Positions 6,007-7,425 of a stretch of 7,425 nt of DNA are shown one piece after another. Made by a program: the position numbers and the translations under genes. This stretch comes from Candidatus Omnitrophota bacterium (GTDB lineage Bacteria; Omnitrophota; Gorgyraeia; B26-G9): NCBI GenBank assembly GCA_003645745.1, contig QNCH01000076.1, positions 1-7,425 on the forward strand, read 5' to 3'. The stretch's first letter is position 1; every line of letters begins with the position of its first letter. The notes under the pieces were generated by a model, which saw nothing but the letters and a program-made list of their open reading frames with translations, was not told the DNA's origin and ran no database searches.

Positions 6007-6036
6007 TAGAAAAATTTAAAATTGTTTTTAATTTGG

Positions 6037-6044
6037 AAGGAGGA
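6037..6044 (+). promoter_or_regulatory. Shine-Dalgarno that sets the GAPDH start
   Basis: AAGGAGGA lies 7 bases before the ATG at 6052. An in-frame TTG at 6022 opens the frame earlier, but it would place the ribosome site inside the coding region and add ten residues the family lacks. The ATG at 6052 is therefore chosen; the protein then begins MVRIGINGFGRIGR as expected. Confidence 0.85.
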
Positions 6045-6051
6045 AATAAAG

Positions 6052-6966
6052 ATGGTGCGTATTGGAATTAATGGGTTTGGTAGAATTGGCAGGCATGTAT
6101 TTAAAATAGCATTTGAAAAAAGTGATTTGGAGGTTGTAGCGATAAATGATTTAACTGATGCGAAAACATTGGCACATTTATTAAAGTATGATTCTGTGTA
6201 TCGTAAATATACTCATTCTGTTGAGGCTGAGGATAACGCAATTGTCGTAGATGGAAAAAAAATCAAAATTTTTGCGGAAAGAGATCCAAAAAAATTGCCA
6301 TGGAAAGATTTAGGTGTAGATATCGTTATTGAATCTACAGGTGTGTTTAGAAAAAAAGAACAGGTCCTCTGGCATGTTGAAGCAGGAGCAAAAAAAGTAA
6401 TTCTTACTGTGCCGGCAAAAGATAAAGTTGATAATACTATTGTGCTGGGAGTTAATGATGAGATGCTTAAAACAGAAGATAAAGTTATTTCTAACGCGTC
6501 TTGTACGACAAATTGCCTTGCTCCGATAGCTAAAGTGCTTAATGATAATTTTCAGATTATTGAAGGCTTAATGACGACAATTCATTCTTATACTAATGAT
6601 CAGAAAATACTTGATTTTCCGCATCCTGATTTAAGAAGAGCGCGCGCAGCAGCTTTGTCAATGATTCCTACGACAACTGGGGCAGCAAAGGCTGTGGCAT
6701 TAGCGATTCCTGAGTTAGACGGAAAGTTAAACGGTATGGCAATAAGAGTGCCTACTCCTACAGGATCTCTTGTTGATCTTACTGTGCGTTTAGAAAAAGA
6801 CGTGAGTGTAGATGATATTAATCAAGCGATGAAAGATGCGGCGTATGGGCCAATGCAGGGAATTCTTGAATATTGTATAGATCCAATAGTATCTTCTGAT
6901 ATTATTGGTAATACACATTCTTCAATTTTTGATTCTTTAGCAACAATGAAAATAGGCAAAGGTTAG
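6052..6966 (+). CDS. gap: Type I glyceraldehyde-3-phosphate dehydrogenase, cut by a TAG
   Basis: Cytoplasmic glycolytic enzyme that oxidises glyceraldehyde-3-phosphate with phosphate and NAD+ to 1,3-bisphosphoglycerate. The NAD-binding domain starts MVRIGINGFGRIGR; D33 in INDLTD favours NAD over NADP. The catalytic segment SNASCTTNCLAP has nucleophile C151, with H178 in TTIHSYTND. LRRARAAALSMIPTTTGAAKAV (195-216) contributes phosphate binding. All of this is intact and the codon use matches the neighbours. The frame stops at TAG (6964-6966) after 304 residues, whereas the same frame continues for 29 perfectly family-like residues to a TGA at 7056. A protein ending at the TAG would lack the WYDNEWGYS segment, including the Asn that contacts the nicotinamide, and the last helix, so it should be inactive. 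No pgk gene follows; a terminator does. Confidence 0.93.
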   Translation: MVRIGINGFGRIGRHVFKIAFEKSDLEVVAINDLTDAKTLAHLLKYDSVYRKYTHSVEAEDNAIVVDGKKIKIFAERDPKKLPWKDLGVDIVIESTGVFRKKEQVLWHVEAGAKKVILTVPAKDKVDNTIVLGVNDEMLKTEDKVISNASCTTNCLAPIAKVLNDNFQIIEGLMTTIHSYTNDQKILDFPHPDLRRARAAALSMIPTTTGAAKAVALAIPELDGKLNGMAIRVPTPTGSLVDLTVRLEKDVSVDDINQAMKDAAYGPMQGILEYCIDPIVSSDIIGNTHSSIFDSLATMKIGKG

Positions 6967-7056
6967 GTAAAAGTGCTTTCATGGTATGATAATGAATGGG
7001 GATATTCAAATAGAGTTGTTGATTTAATTTCAGTAATTGCTAATAAAGGTTTATGA
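6964..7056 (+). pseudogene. gap: GAPDH C-terminal tail beyond the TAG
   Basis: In frame with the upstream GAPDH, this reads VKVLSWYDNEWGYSNRVV and on to VIANKGL before TGA (7054-7056). It has the invariant WYDNEWGYS motif and the C-terminal helix. Together with the 304 upstream residues and one for the TAG, the protein would be 334 residues, the usual size. The alignment across the stop needs no gap: the TAG sits where the family has a hydrophobic residue (Met, Leu or Phe), so one change such as TTG to TAG explains it. Confidence 0.9.
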
Positions 7057-7057
7057 G

Positions 7058-7086
7058 TATACTCAAACCTATTACGTTTGAGTATA
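7058..7086. repeat. Perfect 11-bp inverted repeat, dispersed motif copy
   Basis: TATACTCAAAC (7058-7068) and GTTTGAGTATA (7076-7086) are perfect inverted copies around CTATTAC. The element begins two bases after the true GAPDH stop. The same CAAAC-N7-GTTTG motif forms both outer arms of the 6-151 palindrome, and AACCTATT plus CGTTTGAGT are shared exactly with 134-151 apart from one base. It could act as an mRNA 3' hairpin, a REP-type element or a protein site. Confidence 0.75.
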
Positions 7087-7110
7087 TATAGTGAAAAGTT
7101 GTTTTTAAGA

Positions 7111-7153
7111 GCATAAAAAAAGCAGGTAAAAATATTGCCTGCTTTTTTTATGC
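7111..7153. terminator. Strong intrinsic terminator, probably bidirectional
   Basis: Arms 7111-7126 (GCATAAAAAAAGCAGG) and 7138-7153 are perfectly complementary over 16 bp, with a further G-U pair inside and a short A/T-rich loop. The GC-rich AGCAGG/CCTGCT core is followed by a T7 run, and its mirror A7 run serves the opposite strand. It ends the GAPDH transcript and insulates the NUDIX gene. Confidence 0.9.
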
Positions 7154-7193
7154 TGAATACTCAAATTAGTCTTTCCTAATTGACAGGGCAGAA

Positions 7194-7425
7194 ATGCAGA
7201 AAAAAATTAAAATATTTAATGGCAGGATGATTAAAGTAATTGAAGAGAGAAAGAAATTGCCTAATGGGCTGGTGATGAATCTTGAAATAGTTAAACATCC
7301 AGGCGCGGTGTTAATTGTGCCTTTTTTAACTAATCATGAAATTATTTTGCTCAGGCAATATCGCCCAGTAATTGATGCTTATATTTACGAGCTGCCTGCA
7401 GGAACTTTAGAAAAAATGAGGAATT
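7194..7425 (+). CDS. ADP-ribose pyrophosphatase-type NUDIX hydrolase, 5' part
   Basis: The 77 visible residues match the N-terminal half of NUDIX ADP-ribose pyrophosphatases, which split ADP-ribose (or other NDP-sugars) into AMP and a sugar phosphate. Seen: NGLVMNLEIVKHPGAVLIVP (24-43), IILLRQYRPVI (50-60) and YIYELPAGTLEK (63-74), leading into the NUDIX box. The gene runs off the right edge. The start at 7194 has only a weak AGG upstream (7185-7187), but its N-terminus fits. One oddity: after ELPAG the box should have Glu six residues beyond the Gly, but the frame gives Arg (LEKMRN). One more A in the A6 run at 7411-7416 would read LEKNEE and restore it. The family call is secure; exact substrate unknown. 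Confidence 0.82.
   Translation, partial: MQKKIKIFNGRMIKVIEERKKLPNGLVMNLEIVKHPGAVLIVPFLTNHEIILLRQYRPVIDAYIYELPAGTLEKMRN

Larger units (their letters stand above)
5849..6016 (+). pseudogene. Possible coding remnant, charged helical peptide
   Basis: An open stretch with no usable start codon reads HDPLQEILEIREQLAFEK and continues KLAFEWLARGG, a regular amphipathic, charged helix unlike random translation of AT-rich DNA. After the G-run at 5931-5939 it turns into non-descript hydrophobic sequence that overlaps the GAPDH promoter. It is in a third frame relative to the two ORFs upstream. It could be the tail of a lost small gene; chance is not excluded. No family is recognised. Confidence 0.22.

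Noticed and set aside
6022..6051. Upstream TTG start for GAPDH
   Set aside because: It would place the Shine-Dalgarno inside the gene and add a ten-residue extension absent from the family.
7180..7185. TTGACA as a promoter -35 box for the NUDIX gene
   Set aside because: It ends only 8 bases before the start codon, leaving no room for a -10 box.

Overview
The window is AT-rich bacterial DNA with Shine-Dalgarno-type starts. Every recognisable gene lies on the + strand. The gene set (MoxR ATPase, DUF58 protein, membrane-anchored parvulin-like protein, TPR protein, Fmt, GAPDH, NUDIX hydrolase) indicates a free-living-type bacterium, probably with a Gram-negative envelope. The overall style recalls uncultured PVC-group or Omnitrophota-like genomes, but that placement is an impression: no rRNA or marker alignment was available.

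Layout. Positions 1-267 are non-coding and hold a long imperfect palindrome (6-151), a GC-rich hairpin (194-224) and a strong Shine-Dalgarno. Positions 268-3445 look like one operon: MoxR ATPase, DUF58/vWA protein overlapping it by one base, and a membrane-anchored TPR plus parvulin-like protein 20 bp further on. A near-consensus sigma-70 promoter (3470-3498) then starts a second unit, a TPR protein followed by fmt (to 5068). The TPR start codon sits where transcription should begin, so that transcript is probably leaderless. Positions 5069-6051 are an accessory-looking, decaying patch: a REP-like palindrome, a short uncharacterised ORF, an out-of-frame winged-helix tail, a possible coding scrap and a run of nine Gs. 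From about 5979 a good promoter drives GAPDH (6052 onward), whose frame is cut by a TAG 30 codons before its natural end. A palindrome related to the one at the window start and a strong intrinsic terminator follow. The 5' part of an ADP-ribose pyrophosphatase-type NUDIX gene runs off the right edge.

How the genes work together. MoxR and DUF58 are known to act together as an AAA+ chaperone and a vWA adaptor, here with an envelope protein that resembles SurA/PrsA-type foldases but lacks the usual parvulin histidines. Fmt serves translation initiation, GAPDH central glycolysis, and the NUDIX enzyme nucleotide-sugar housekeeping.

Most notable: (1) a TAG inside an otherwise excellent GAPDH gene; (2) a second TAG where a Trp is expected in the winged-helix fragment; (3) a family of palindromes built on CAAAC-N7-GTTTG near both window ends; (4) a probable leaderless promoter; (5) two places (about 5646 and 7411) where one missing base would explain a broken frame. 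Sequencing or assembly error must therefore be excluded before any decay or recoding claim. I found no convincing novel multi-gene system.
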